Positions 7,775 through 14,771 of a stretch of DNA of 32,367 nt are shown piece by piece. Position 1 is the stretch's first letter, and every line of letters begins with the position of its first letter. The DNA is from Dehalococcoidia bacterium (lineage in GTDB: Bacteria > Chloroflexota > Dehalococcoidia > Tepidiformales > Tepidiformaceae), in NCBI GenBank assembly GCA_020432105.1, contig JAGQGZ010000013.1:1-32367 (forward strand). The letters are read 5' to 3'. A model generated the notes under the pieces. The model was given only the letters and a program-made list of their open reading frames with translations. It searched no databases and had not been told where the DNA came from. A program made the position numbers and the translations under genes.

Positions 7775-8394
7775 TGGCCCGGGCCATGTTCTTGCTGGCA
7801 GCGGCGATGGTTGGCCTCAGCGTGCTGCTTCCCGGGGGGGCGAAGAGCGCCTTCGCGAACGGCGTGCCGCAACTGGTGAAGCTGGAGTACTTACCCGGCG
7901 TCTCCAACTGGGGACCAGAGGATGCCGAGGGTCTGCTGGAGTTCAGCTTTGCTGAAGGCTACGCAATTGTGGACGTGAAGCGAATACCGGCGACAGAAGG
8001 GACAACTTTCGAAGGCTGGATGCGTACGGAGGCCGGCGACGCGGTGCATATCGGCGACATCGTTACCGATGCGACCGGAATTGGGCACCTCGAGGCAAAG
8101 CTGACGGGCCTCAGCCGTTTCGACTACACCCAGTTCCTGGTGGCAGCTCGCACGGATAACGATGCAGCGGGGGCGATCCCGGCACAAATCTCGATCGCCG
8201 GCAACTTTAGCGTTATCGGCGACGAGCCCGGTGATGGAGATGACGGCGAACAGCGGCCGCAGGTCTTGCCGGATACGGGCGAATTGCCAGGTGGGTCGGG
8301 TCCAGGCAGGGGATTCATGGCGATGATCGCGATGGCCGCTACGGGACTGACGATCGTGATGGTCGCGCAGTACAGAAAACGGAGGCGAGCATGA
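7774..8394 (+). CDS. Secreted protein with C-terminal LPDTG cell-wall sorting signal
   Basis: This 206-residue protein is likely exported and covalently attached to the cell surface by a sortase. It has an N-terminal signal peptide (residues 1-28, hydrophobic MFLLAAAMVGLSVLL, cleavage near AFA-NG). A beta-rich extracellular domain spans about 30-150; its pattern 'FEGWMRTEAGDAVHIGDIVTD...GHLEAKLTGL' loosely recalls the extracellular domain of RskA-type anti-sigma proteins. A disordered acidic linker follows. The sorting signal is LPDTG at residues 165-169, a hydrophobic helix (MAMIAMAATGLTIVMVA) and a basic tail RKRRRA. It lies between fliA and the rod genes with overlapping starts and stops, so it is expressed with the flagellum. 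A sortase gene occurs at the end of the same cluster. Confidence 0.75.
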   Translation: MARAMFLLAAAMVGLSVLLPGGAKSAFANGVPQLVKLEYLPGVSNWGPEDAEGLLEFSFAEGYAIVDVKRIPATEGTTFEGWMRTEAGDAVHIGDIVTDATGIGHLEAKLTGLSRFDYTQFLVAARTDNDAAGAIPAQISIAGNFSVIGDEPGDGDDGEQRPQVLPDTGELPGGSGPGRGFMAMIAMAATGLTIVMVAQYRKRRRA

Positions 8395-9143
8395 TCAAGG
8401 GACTCTATTCGGCTTTCACGGCCATGGAGGCTGCCTGGCAATACCAGGATGTGCTGGCCAACAACATCGCCAACGCAAACACCGCGGGGTTCAAGCGCGA
8501 GGTCGGTGCACAGGAGTCGTTCGACGACGTCCTCCTTTCGCAGCGTTCGCCAATTCCCGCTCCCATAGCGACGAGGATCGAGGCTGTCGTCGGGCAGATA
8601 GGCACGGGATCGTTCATCGCCGAATTCGTGACCGACTACTCCTCTGGGAACATCGACGTCACCGGGCAGTCCCTCGATTTCGCAATCGAGGAAGGCTTCT
8701 TCGGGATCGAGGACCCGAATGGCGAGATCTTCTATACGCGTGACGGCCGCTTCGGCAGGGATGCCAATGGTGACCTGGTGACGAGCCACGGAAACTTCGT
8801 GCTGGCGGATGACGGGAGCCATATCAATCTGCCGCCCGGCGAACTGGCGGTCGACCCCGACGGGACGATCATGGCGGGTGAGACGGCGATCGCCCGGCTT
8901 GGCGTCTGGGATTTTTCGCCGGTCGACCTGGTGCGGTCGGGCGAGTCGTACTTCCAATCCGAGTCCCCGGCGACAGCGCTGGAGACGACCGTCCGGCAGG
9001 GCTTTTTGGAGGCATCCAACACGAACCTTGTAGAGGAGCTAACGACATTGCTTGCCGTGCAGCGGACATACCAGGCCAACCAGACCGTGCTTTCGCAAAT
9101 GGACGAGACACTGGACCAGGCCAATCAGCTGGGGAACGTGTAA
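8391..9143 (+). CDS. flgF: Flagellar rod/hook-basal body protein, FlgF/FlgG family
   Basis: Rod proteins form the axial drive shaft of the flagellum and are exported by the type III system. The 250-residue product has the N-terminal rod signature 'MEAAWQYQDVLANNIANANTAGFKRE'. The central FlgF/FlgG domain reads 'GFFGIEDPNGEIFYTRDGRFGRDANGDLVTSHGNFVL'. The C-terminal coiled segment 'LEASNTNLVEELTTLLAVQRTYQANQTVLSQMDETL' is shared by FlgE, FlgF, FlgG and FlgK. The start overlaps the LPDTG gene stop (ATGA). The FlgF name rests on being the first of two tandem rod genes, as with FlhO/FlhP in Bacillus. FlgG is equally possible on sequence alone. Confidence 0.85.
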   Translation: MIKGLYSAFTAMEAAWQYQDVLANNIANANTAGFKREVGAQESFDDVLLSQRSPIPAPIATRIEAVVGQIGTGSFIAEFVTDYSSGNIDVTGQSLDFAIEEGFFGIEDPNGEIFYTRDGRFGRDANGDLVTSHGNFVLADDGSHINLPPGELAVDPDGTIMAGETAIARLGVWDFSPVDLVRSGESYFQSESPATALETTVRQGFLEASNTNLVEELTTLLAVQRTYQANQTVLSQMDETLDQANQLGNV

Positions 9144-9146
9144 ACG

Positions 9147-9884
9147 ATGCCTTCGATACTTTCCTCTTCAACCAGCGGCATGAGCCATAGCGCCTCGGTG
9201 ATCGACGTTGTTGGCCACAACGTGGCGAATGTGAACACCGGCGGTTTCAAAGCCTCGCGGGTGTTGAGCCAGGGAGCTCCCGCAGCGGATGTCGAAGACG
9301 GCGGACGCCGTGGCGTAGCGACCACCACGATCGACCGCGACCTACGGGGAGCTTCGGCTACGCCCTCCCTGCCGTTGCACTTCACCATCCAGGACGATGC
9401 CTTCTACCCGGTGAACGCCGGAGACGGGACAACGGTCTACGTCCGATCGGGTGCATTGACGGTCGATAGCGCGCGCAACGTGACCACAGCCTTTGGGCAG
9501 CTGCTGGAACCGCCGATCACGATCCCGGAGGATCACACGGCCCCGGCGGTAACAAGCACAGGGCTGGTGACGGCAGTGAACCTCAATGGCGAACAGGTAG
9601 AGATTGGCCAGATACCTTTCGTGCGCTTCATAAACCCGCAAGGGTTGGAAGCGCTCGGCGGCGGACTTTACGGCACTACCGTAAATAGCGGAGACCCGGT
9701 AGAGGGAATACCCGGAGACGGCGATTTTCGAGAGCTTCTCCCGGGGACAATTGAGGGATCTAACGTAGAGCTTGTGCTGGAGCTCACCAGCATGCTGACA
9801 GCACAACGGGCATACCAGGCCAGCGCGCGAGCCTTCCGCGTTGGTGATGAGATGCTCCAACTTGCGACAGATCTGACCCAGTAG
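9147..9884 (+). CDS. flgG: Flagellar rod protein, FlgG-like
   Basis: This second tandem rod protein has 245 residues. The N-terminus carries the shared axial motif 'SASVIDVVGHNVANVNTGGFKASRV', and the C-terminus 'LPGTIEGSNVELVLELTSMLTAQRAYQASARAFRVGDEMLQLATDL' is typical of distal rod proteins (EGSNV.L...L..M...QRAYQA). The middle is less conserved than in its neighbour, with 'DDAFYPVNAGDGTTVYVRSGALTVDSARNVTTAFGQLL' recognisable as the rod domain. The ATG begins three bases after the previous stop. Assignment as FlgG is based on order and the C-terminal pattern; FlgE-like or FlgC-like annotations are possible but less fitting. Confidence 0.78.
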   Translation: MPSILSSSTSGMSHSASVIDVVGHNVANVNTGGFKASRVLSQGAPAADVEDGGRRGVATTTIDRDLRGASATPSLPLHFTIQDDAFYPVNAGDGTTVYVRSGALTVDSARNVTTAFGQLLEPPITIPEDHTAPAVTSTGLVTAVNLNGEQVEIGQIPFVRFINPQGLEALGGGLYGTTVNSGDPVEGIPGDGDFRELLPGTIEGSNVELVLELTSMLTAQRAYQASARAFRVGDEMLQLATDLTQ

Positions 9885-9894
9885 GAGAGCGACG

Positions 9895-10206
9895 ATGACG
9901 CGAATCGACGGAATCAACAACCTCGCAACGAGCCGCCTGGGCCAGAGCCAGGGTGCCGAAGCCACGCCCGCCGGCGAGGAACGAACGGCTGAGGCGAACA
10001 AGCTCGGACGTCAACTGGACGAGGTGCGGCTTTCGAGCCGCGGGCGGGTGGTAGCGGATGCGATGCGGGCCGTGGACGAAGCCCCGGACGTCCGGATGGA
10101 GAAGGTTGACGCGCTGAAGGCCGCGATTGCGAACGGGAGCTACACCTCCAATGCCCGGGAAATCGCATCGCGACTGCTGGCCACCGGCACGTTTGGAGAC
10201 GAGTAG
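9895..10206 (+). CDS. flgM: Anti-sigma-28 factor FlgM (first copy)
   Basis: FlgM binds FliA and blocks late gene transcription until it is exported through the finished hook. This 103-residue protein has the FlgM layout: a low-complexity N-terminus (about 1-40), then the family motif region from about residue 44 (VRLSSRGRVVADAMRAVDEAPDVRMEKVDALKAAIANGSYTSNAREIASRLL). The segment 'R..KV..LK.AI..G.Y......IA..LL' is diagnostic. An AGGAGAG ribosome site lies just upstream at 9884-9890. Its stop overlaps the GTG start of flgN by one base. A second FlgM-like gene occurs at 20396. Confidence 0.9.
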   Translation: MTRIDGINNLATSRLGQSQGAEATPAGEERTAEANKLGRQLDEVRLSSRGRVVADAMRAVDEAPDVRMEKVDALKAAIANGSYTSNAREIASRLLATGTFGDE

Positions 10207-10706
10207 TGGCGGAGGACATCCAGGGCGACGAAACCCGAGCAACCTTCTCACGGTTGCTGGAAGTGCTCGTAAAGGAAGAGCGCTATCTTGTCCGGCTGAT
10301 AGAACTGGCAAGAGATGAACGGGAGGCACTCCTGCAGTCGAACTACGAGGCTATCGACGAGGTTGCCAACCAGATGATCAGCGTTGCTGCGGAACTGGAC
10401 AGTTTCGAAGGAGAGCGGGCCCTTCTGCTGCAGGAACTCGACGCGCCGGCCGGGGCGACGTTGAAGGACCTCGAGCCGCTGGCAGTTTCGGCCGGCGCCG
10501 ACGGACTGGCTGAGGCACGAGAGCGGATGGTCGCCCGGGCCGACGAACTGCAGGCGACGCAGGAACAGAATGCGCGACTGATCCTGGCGGCAACACAACT
10601 GCGAGAGCGCTGGTTCAACCTCCTGATGGGGATGAACCCTGCGACGTATAGCGACAAGGGCAGGGAAGAGCGCCCGGGTCAGCGTTTCGTTTCGCGGAGC
10701 GCCTGA
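10206..10706 (+). CDS. flgN: Flagellar export chaperone FlgN
   Basis: FlgN is the cytoplasmic chaperone that delivers hook-filament junction proteins FlgK and FlgL to the export gate. The 166-residue product starts at a GTG overlapping the flgM stop (TAGTG) and is almost wholly helical. The typical FlgN opening 'FSRLLEVLVKEERYLVRLIELARDEREALLQSNYEAIDEVANQ' is followed by a helical hairpin and a C-terminal segment 'RWFNLLMGMNPATYSDKG', which matches the 'L......TY...G' end of the family. It lies directly between flgM and flgK, the usual place. Sequence similarity in this family is weak, but pattern and context agree. Confidence 0.87.
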   Translation: MAEDIQGDETRATFSRLLEVLVKEERYLVRLIELARDEREALLQSNYEAIDEVANQMISVAAELDSFEGERALLLQELDAPAGATLKDLEPLAVSAGADGLAEARERMVARADELQATQEQNARLILAATQLRERWFNLLMGMNPATYSDKGREERPGQRFVSRSA

Positions 10707-10718
10707 GAGGCAAGAGCG

Positions 10719-12125
10719 ATGGGCTTATCAATCGGCCTGGACACAGCGGTCAAGGCGCTTCGTGCCCACCAGCTTGCAGTGGACGTCGCGGCCCACAACG
10801 TGGCCAACGCCCACTCCCCGGGGTTTTCCCGCCAGCGTTTGCTGCTGCGGCCCATTGGACTGGATGGCAGCGACCACTTCACCCGGGATGCGCTGCTGGG
10901 GCGGACGGGATTTGGTGTGGACGCGAGCGACGTGAACCGCGTCCGCGACATCTTCCTCGACTTCCAGCTACGCCAGGCGATCGGCAGCGAGTTCCAGTAC
11001 GGAGCCCAGGGCAGTGCGCTTGCTCGGGCCGAGTTTACCTTCAATGACCCCAGCGATGGAGGCATGAGCGGCCTGCTTGCCAGCTTTTGGAACTCCTGGC
11101 ACGACGTGGTCAACGATCCGGAAGGTTCGCCAGCCCGGACCACGCTCGTCCACACGACCAACACGCTAACGGCGCGGATCCGGTCGGCGCACCAACAACT
11201 GACCGTGCAGCGGGACAATCTGAACTTCAACGTCGGAGCGATCGCAGAACGGATGAACGCAGCCGCGAGTGAGATCGCGGCGCTCAACGTGCAGATCAAG
11301 AAGGTCGAATTGAGTGGCGACCAGGCGAACGACATGCGCGACCGTCGCGATCTCTTGCTGGACGACCTGGCCAAAATGGGCAATATCTCTTACAGCGAGC
11401 AGCCGGACACGACGGTGCTTGTCTACTTTGGCAATCACGAACTGGTGGTGAATGCCGAGGCGCGAACGGTGCGGGCGGAGAACGACCCCGGCAACCCGGG
11501 GATGAGCCGTCTCGTCTTCAACCTCGACGATGCGCTCGTGCAGGTAACAGGGGGAGAACTGCGCGGGGTTCTCGATGCGCGGGACACCGACCTTCCGAAC
11601 CTCATCACCAAGCTCAATGACTTCGCCCAGGGACTGATGACCCAGATCAACGCCGTGCACCAAACCGGCTTCGGGCTGGACAACACGACCGGTCTCGACT
11701 TCCTGACGGGCGCCGATGCTTCAGATATTGGATTGAACAGCGTGCTGGCTGCGAATCCTCACCAGATCGCCACGGCGGCCGCGGCAAACCAGCCGGGCGA
11801 CTCATCGATCGGCCTGGCGATCGCGAACCTGCAACTGGCGCAGACCATGGCGGGCGGCACGATGACCTTCGATACGTTCTACGGGAACATGGTCAGCGTG
11901 CTGGGCGCCGACGTTTCGCGGGCCCAGGGCCTCCAGGAGAGCAGCAACATGTTGAACTCCCACCTGGAAGGCATGCGCCAGTCGGTCGCGGGCGTGAACC
12001 TCGACGAGGAGATGACCAATCTCTCCGCGGCACAGCACGCCTACGATGCTGCCGCACGCGTCATCACGAGCATCGATGAGATGCTGGAGCAGCTCATCAT
12101 GCGCACCGGCGTGGTTGGCAGGTAG
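10719..12125 (+). CDS. flgK: Flagellar hook-filament junction protein FlgK (HAP1)
   Basis: FlgK forms the first junction ring between hook and filament. The 468-residue protein starts with the axial signature 'LDTAVKALRAHQLAVDVAAHNVANAHSPGFSRQR', followed by the helical D1 domain ('VRDIFLDFQLRQAIGSEFQYG'). It has 'FWNSWHDVVNDPEGSPARTTLV', a hallmark of FlgK, around residue 125. The C-terminus 'GVNLDEEMTNLSAAQHAYDAAARVITSIDEMLEQLI' is the conserved family end. The length is on the short side for FlgK, consistent with small outer domains. A GAGAGG-type ribosome site precedes the ATG, and flgL follows after five bases. Confidence 0.95.
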   Translation: MGLSIGLDTAVKALRAHQLAVDVAAHNVANAHSPGFSRQRLLLRPIGLDGSDHFTRDALLGRTGFGVDASDVNRVRDIFLDFQLRQAIGSEFQYGAQGSALARAEFTFNDPSDGGMSGLLASFWNSWHDVVNDPEGSPARTTLVHTTNTLTARIRSAHQQLTVQRDNLNFNVGAIAERMNAAASEIAALNVQIKKVELSGDQANDMRDRRDLLLDDLAKMGNISYSEQPDTTVLVYFGNHELVVNAEARTVRAENDPGNPGMSRLVFNLDDALVQVTGGELRGVLDARDTDLPNLITKLNDFAQGLMTQINAVHQTGFGLDNTTGLDFLTGADASDIGLNSVLAANPHQIATAAAANQPGDSSIGLAIANLQLAQTMAGGTMTFDTFYGNMVSVLGADVSRAQGLQESSNMLNSHLEGMRQSVAGVNLDEEMTNLSAAQHAYDAAARVITSIDEMLEQLIMRTGVVGR

Positions 12126-12130
12126 GCAAA

Positions 12131-13018
12131 ATGAGACTTTCCGAACAGTCCCGGCTTACGGCGAACCAGCGCTACCTTTCCACGATCCAGGAGGGGATGG
12201 CGAAACTGCAGGAACAGCTAGCTACGGGCCGGAAGATCCAGCGCGCGAGCGACGACCCGGCAGGCGCCTCGCTGGCCCTGCAGCACCGCAAGAACATTGC
12301 CTACGAGACGCAGATGCGACGCAACCTGGAAGGCGGCATCTCGTTCATGAATGTGAGCGAGGCGGCCCTCAGCGGCGTAAACGATTCGCTCCAGCGGGTG
12401 CGGGAGTTGACGGTGCAGGCTTCGAGCGATTCGCTGGGGCCGAACGAACGTCATGCCATCGCGCTCGAAGTTGATGAGCTGATAGAACACATGGCCCAGG
12501 CGGCGAACACCCGATTCGGGGATGCTTTCGTGTTCAGCGGGCACCAGACGCAGACCCCCGCCTACGCGGTTACAGGGGACCCGCCAACTGCGGTGACCTT
12601 CCAGGGCGACACCGGGCAGCGAGTACGACGGATCAGCTTCCAGGAGGAGTCACCGATCAACGTGGTGGGTGTGAATGTCTTTGGAACGATGTTCGATGAC
12701 CTTATCCAACTGAGCACGGACCTGAAGGCCGGCGCCACGGGAGTCACGATCACCGGTCACCTGGGAGCGATCGATGCCGCAATCGAACAGGTGATTGGGG
12801 GCCGGGCAGAACTTGGGGCCCGGACGAACCGCTTCGAGGCGGCACTGGCCCAGTCTGAGAGCACGAACATCACGCTGCAGGAACTGAAGCGCGACATAGA
12901 GGAAGTGGACCTGGCGGAGGCGATCACGAAGATGACGAGCCAGCAGACGGCGCTGGAAGCGGCGATTGGGGCGATCGGCACGACATCCCGGATGTCACTG
13001 CTGAACTTCCTCCAGTAG
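12131..13018 (+). CDS. flgL: Flagellar hook-filament junction protein FlgL (HAP3)
   Basis: FlgL forms the second junction ring on which flagellin polymerises. The 295-residue protein has a flagellin-like N-terminus ('RLTANQRYLSTIQEGMAKLQEQLATGRKIQRASDDPAGASLALQHR', with the SDDP motif). D1 helices follow ('LQRVRELTVQASSDSLGPNERHAIALEVDELIEHM') and the FlgL-type 'FGDAFVFSGHQTQTPAY'. The C-terminus 'DIEEVDLAEAITKMTSQQTALEAAIGAIGTTSRMSLLNFL' is classic FlgL. It ends the tightly packed run of genes from fliP. The next gene is separated by about 218 bases containing a possible hairpin terminator. Confidence 0.95.
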   Translation: MRLSEQSRLTANQRYLSTIQEGMAKLQEQLATGRKIQRASDDPAGASLALQHRKNIAYETQMRRNLEGGISFMNVSEAALSGVNDSLQRVRELTVQASSDSLGPNERHAIALEVDELIEHMAQAANTRFGDAFVFSGHQTQTPAYAVTGDPPTAVTFQGDTGQRVRRISFQEESPINVVGVNVFGTMFDDLIQLSTDLKAGATGVTITGHLGAIDAAIEQVIGGRAELGARTNRFEAALAQSESTNITLQELKRDIEEVDLAEAITKMTSQQTALEAAIGAIGTTSRMSLLNFLQ

Positions 13019-13052
13019 ATCCAGGCCCGACCAGCACGGTGCAACTCGACCC

Positions 13053-13073
13053 CTATGAGGGTTATCCCCATAG
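13053..13073 (+). terminator. Possible hairpin terminator after flgL
   Basis: CTATG at 13053-13057 can pair with CATAG at 13069-13073. Inside, GGG pairs with CCC around a TTAT loop, leaving one bulged A. It lies 34 bases past the flgL stop. No T-run follows, so it may be a weak or factor-assisted terminator, or an attenuator. This is seen directly as an inverted repeat; the function is inferred. Confidence 0.35.
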
Positions 13074-13092
13074 CGAAGACTCACGCATTCAC

Positions 13093-13155
13093 CAAATGTA
13101 TCCCCGGCTATACCGAAACACCTCCCTGTCCCTGCCGCCGGTATCTCGATAACCA
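13093..13155 (+). promoter_or_regulatory. Candidate sigma-28 promoter region of flagellin 1
   Basis: Two possible signals exist. CAAA at 13093-13096, a 15-base spacer and ACCGAAAC at 13112-13119 resembles the sigma-28 pattern TAAA-N15-GCCGATAA. Further on, TCGATAACCA at 13146-13155 matches the -10 half (CGATAA). The same ten bases recur upstream of flagellin 2 at 14660-14669. Which one is used cannot be decided by eye. The intergenic stretch 13019-13236 holds no gene, notably no fliW or csrA. Confidence 0.35.
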
Positions 13156-13196
13156 GTTCGAGTGCCATCACAAATACAGCGACGGTGATGGGATAG

Positions 13197-13211
13197 GCCG
13201 CTGGTTGCGGC
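13197..13211 (+). other. Small leader hairpin before flagellin 1
   Basis: GCCGC at 13197-13201 and GCGGC at 13207-13211 form a 5-bp stem with loop TGGTT, directly before the AAGGAAGG ribosome-binding stretch. It could affect mRNA stability or translation. Flagellin 2 also has a leader hairpin, though of different sequence. Confidence 0.35.
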
Positions 13212-13236
13212 AACAAGGAAGGACATCGGTAGAACA

Positions 13237-14433
13237 ATGGGAATGCAGATTGCCACGAATGTGGCCGCGCTGAACGCGCAGCGGAACCTGTCCGTCACCG
13301 GCCTGAAGATGGGGAAGGTGCTGGAGAAACTCTCCAGCGGTTACCGCATCAACCGTGCCGCCGACGACGCCGCGGGCCTGGGGATTAGCGAAAAAATGCG
13401 CGCCCAGATCCGTGGCAACATGCAGGCCGTTCGTAATGCACAGGACGGCATCTCGATGCTGCAGACGGCTGAAGGTGCACTCGACGAAGTGCACTCGATC
13501 CTCCAGCGCATGCGAGAGCTGACCGTGCAGGCCTCCAACGGTACGTACGCTGACAGCAGTGCTGAGCGGACATCCATCGGCCAAGAGATCAACCAGCTCA
13601 AGCAAGAGATTGACCGGATCGCGACGAAAACAACGTTCAACGGTCAGCAACTCCTCACGGGCACGCTTTCCGGCAGCAATGGTGGCGCTACCGCCACCGA
13701 CCTGGTGGTCGGCGACCAACTGACCACGACTGCCGTGGCCGCCGTGACGGAAGTCAACGTTTCGAACGCGAAGGCCCAGACCTACACCTTCAGCTCGGCC
13801 GGCGCAGGAATCCTGACGCTGACCGGTGCGGATGGTACGGCTCACACGCTCACGGGCGTGACAAGCCTCGGCGCGAACGAGACAAGGACCCTGGACTTTG
13901 CCACGGTCGGCGTTTCGGTGACGATCCAGGCGAATGCCTCAGGTAAGGCCGTCGCCGACATGATCACCGACCTGACGGCTGCCGCGAACGACACCATCGT
14001 CGTAACCGGCACCGGTGCAGCCTCGCTGCAGGTTGGGGCCAACAGCGGCGACCAGCTCTCGATCTCATTCAACAACATGCAGACGAGCCAGCTTGGCGCG
14101 GGTTCGGACCTTTTCACCTTGATCGGCGACGACACCAACGTCTCGACGATTGCCAAGGCGCAGACACTGCTGACCAACCTGGACGGTGCCATCGAGGATG
14201 TGAACGCCCAGCGCGGTACGCTCGGCGCGTCGCAGAACCGCCTCGAGTCGGTCGTCAAGAGCCTCAGCGTTGCAGTTGAGAACCTCAGCGCTGCGGAGTC
14301 CCGCATCCGCGATGCCGACATCGCTGCGCTCTCGAGCGAGCTCGTCAGCAACCAGATCCTGCAGCAGGCCGGTATTTCCGTCCTGTCGCAGGCGAATACG
14401 GCCCCACAGGCCGCCCTCTCGCTGCTGCAATAG
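13237..14433 (+). CDS. fliC: Flagellin, copy 1
   Basis: Flagellin polymerises into the flagellar filament. This 398-residue protein has intact D0/D1 termini: N-terminal 'TNVAALNAQRNLSVTGLKMGKVLEKLSSGYRINRAADDAAGLGISEKMRAQIRG' and C-terminal 'SRIRDADIAALSSELVSNQILQQAGISVLSQANTAPQAALSLL'. The middle, about residues 145-285, is a Thr/Ala/Gly-rich outer domain (TYTFSSAGAGILTLTGADG, then DTIVVTGTGAASLQVGA). The start at 13237 is chosen because its MGMQ aligns with MGLQ of copy 2. A perfect terminator follows. The whole protein, including the outer domain, is nearly the same as copy 2. Confidence 0.96.
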   Translation: MGMQIATNVAALNAQRNLSVTGLKMGKVLEKLSSGYRINRAADDAAGLGISEKMRAQIRGNMQAVRNAQDGISMLQTAEGALDEVHSILQRMRELTVQASNGTYADSSAERTSIGQEINQLKQEIDRIATKTTFNGQQLLTGTLSGSNGGATATDLVVGDQLTTTAVAAVTEVNVSNAKAQTYTFSSAGAGILTLTGADGTAHTLTGVTSLGANETRTLDFATVGVSVTIQANASGKAVADMITDLTAAANDTIVVTGTGAASLQVGANSGDQLSISFNNMQTSQLGAGSDLFTLIGDDTNVSTIAKAQTLLTNLDGAIEDVNAQRGTLGASQNRLESVVKSLSVAVENLSAAESRIRDADIAALSSELVSNQILQQAGISVLSQANTAPQAALSLLQ

Positions 14434-14455
14434 CAGCCCAAACCGCAACCAGGGC

Positions 14456-14489
14456 AGAGGCCCCGTCCTTCATGAAGGACGGGGCCTCT
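14456..14489 (+). terminator. Strong intrinsic-type terminator after flagellin 1
   Basis: The 17-base arms 14456-14472 and 14473-14489 are perfect reverse complements, giving a GC-rich stem of about 15 bp with a CATG loop (core GGCCCCGTCCTT / AAGGACGGGGCC). It starts 23 bases after the stop. Only a short T-poor tail follows. Confidence 0.85.
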
Positions 14490-14771
14490 TCGCATTGAGA
14501 ACAACGGCTGCCGCAAGTCGCAATGGATGCTCCCTTTCGCACGGGCCCGGGCCCAGCACAAACCTTGCCACTCACCTTTCGTGGTAGGGTTTCTCCCTGA
14601 TCTTTTCCCCTGAATGCAGCTTTGGGCCCCTGCAACCCTACTGTCACCGCGTTCACCCTTCGATAACCATGCTGAACCCAAAGTCCACCAAATCTTCAAT
14701 CCCCGGTGGACAAGGAAGCTGAGAGACCATGGCCGGTCTCTCTTCTACTGGGGTGGGAGGTCAGACCACAC
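14490..14771 (+). promoter_or_regulatory. Leader region of flagellin 2 with a -10-like box and hairpin
   Basis: This 282-base stretch has no gene. It contains TCGATAACCA at 14660-14669, identical to a box upstream of flagellin 1 and similar to the sigma-28 -10 element (GCCGATAA). A perfect 8-bp hairpin has GAGAGACC at 14721-14728 and GGTCTCTC at 14735-14742 around loop ATGGCC. A GGGAGG ribosome site lies at 14755-14760, eleven bases before the ATG. A CACCAAAT...ATCCCCGG stretch is also shared in outline with the flagellin 1 leader. Confidence 0.45.
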
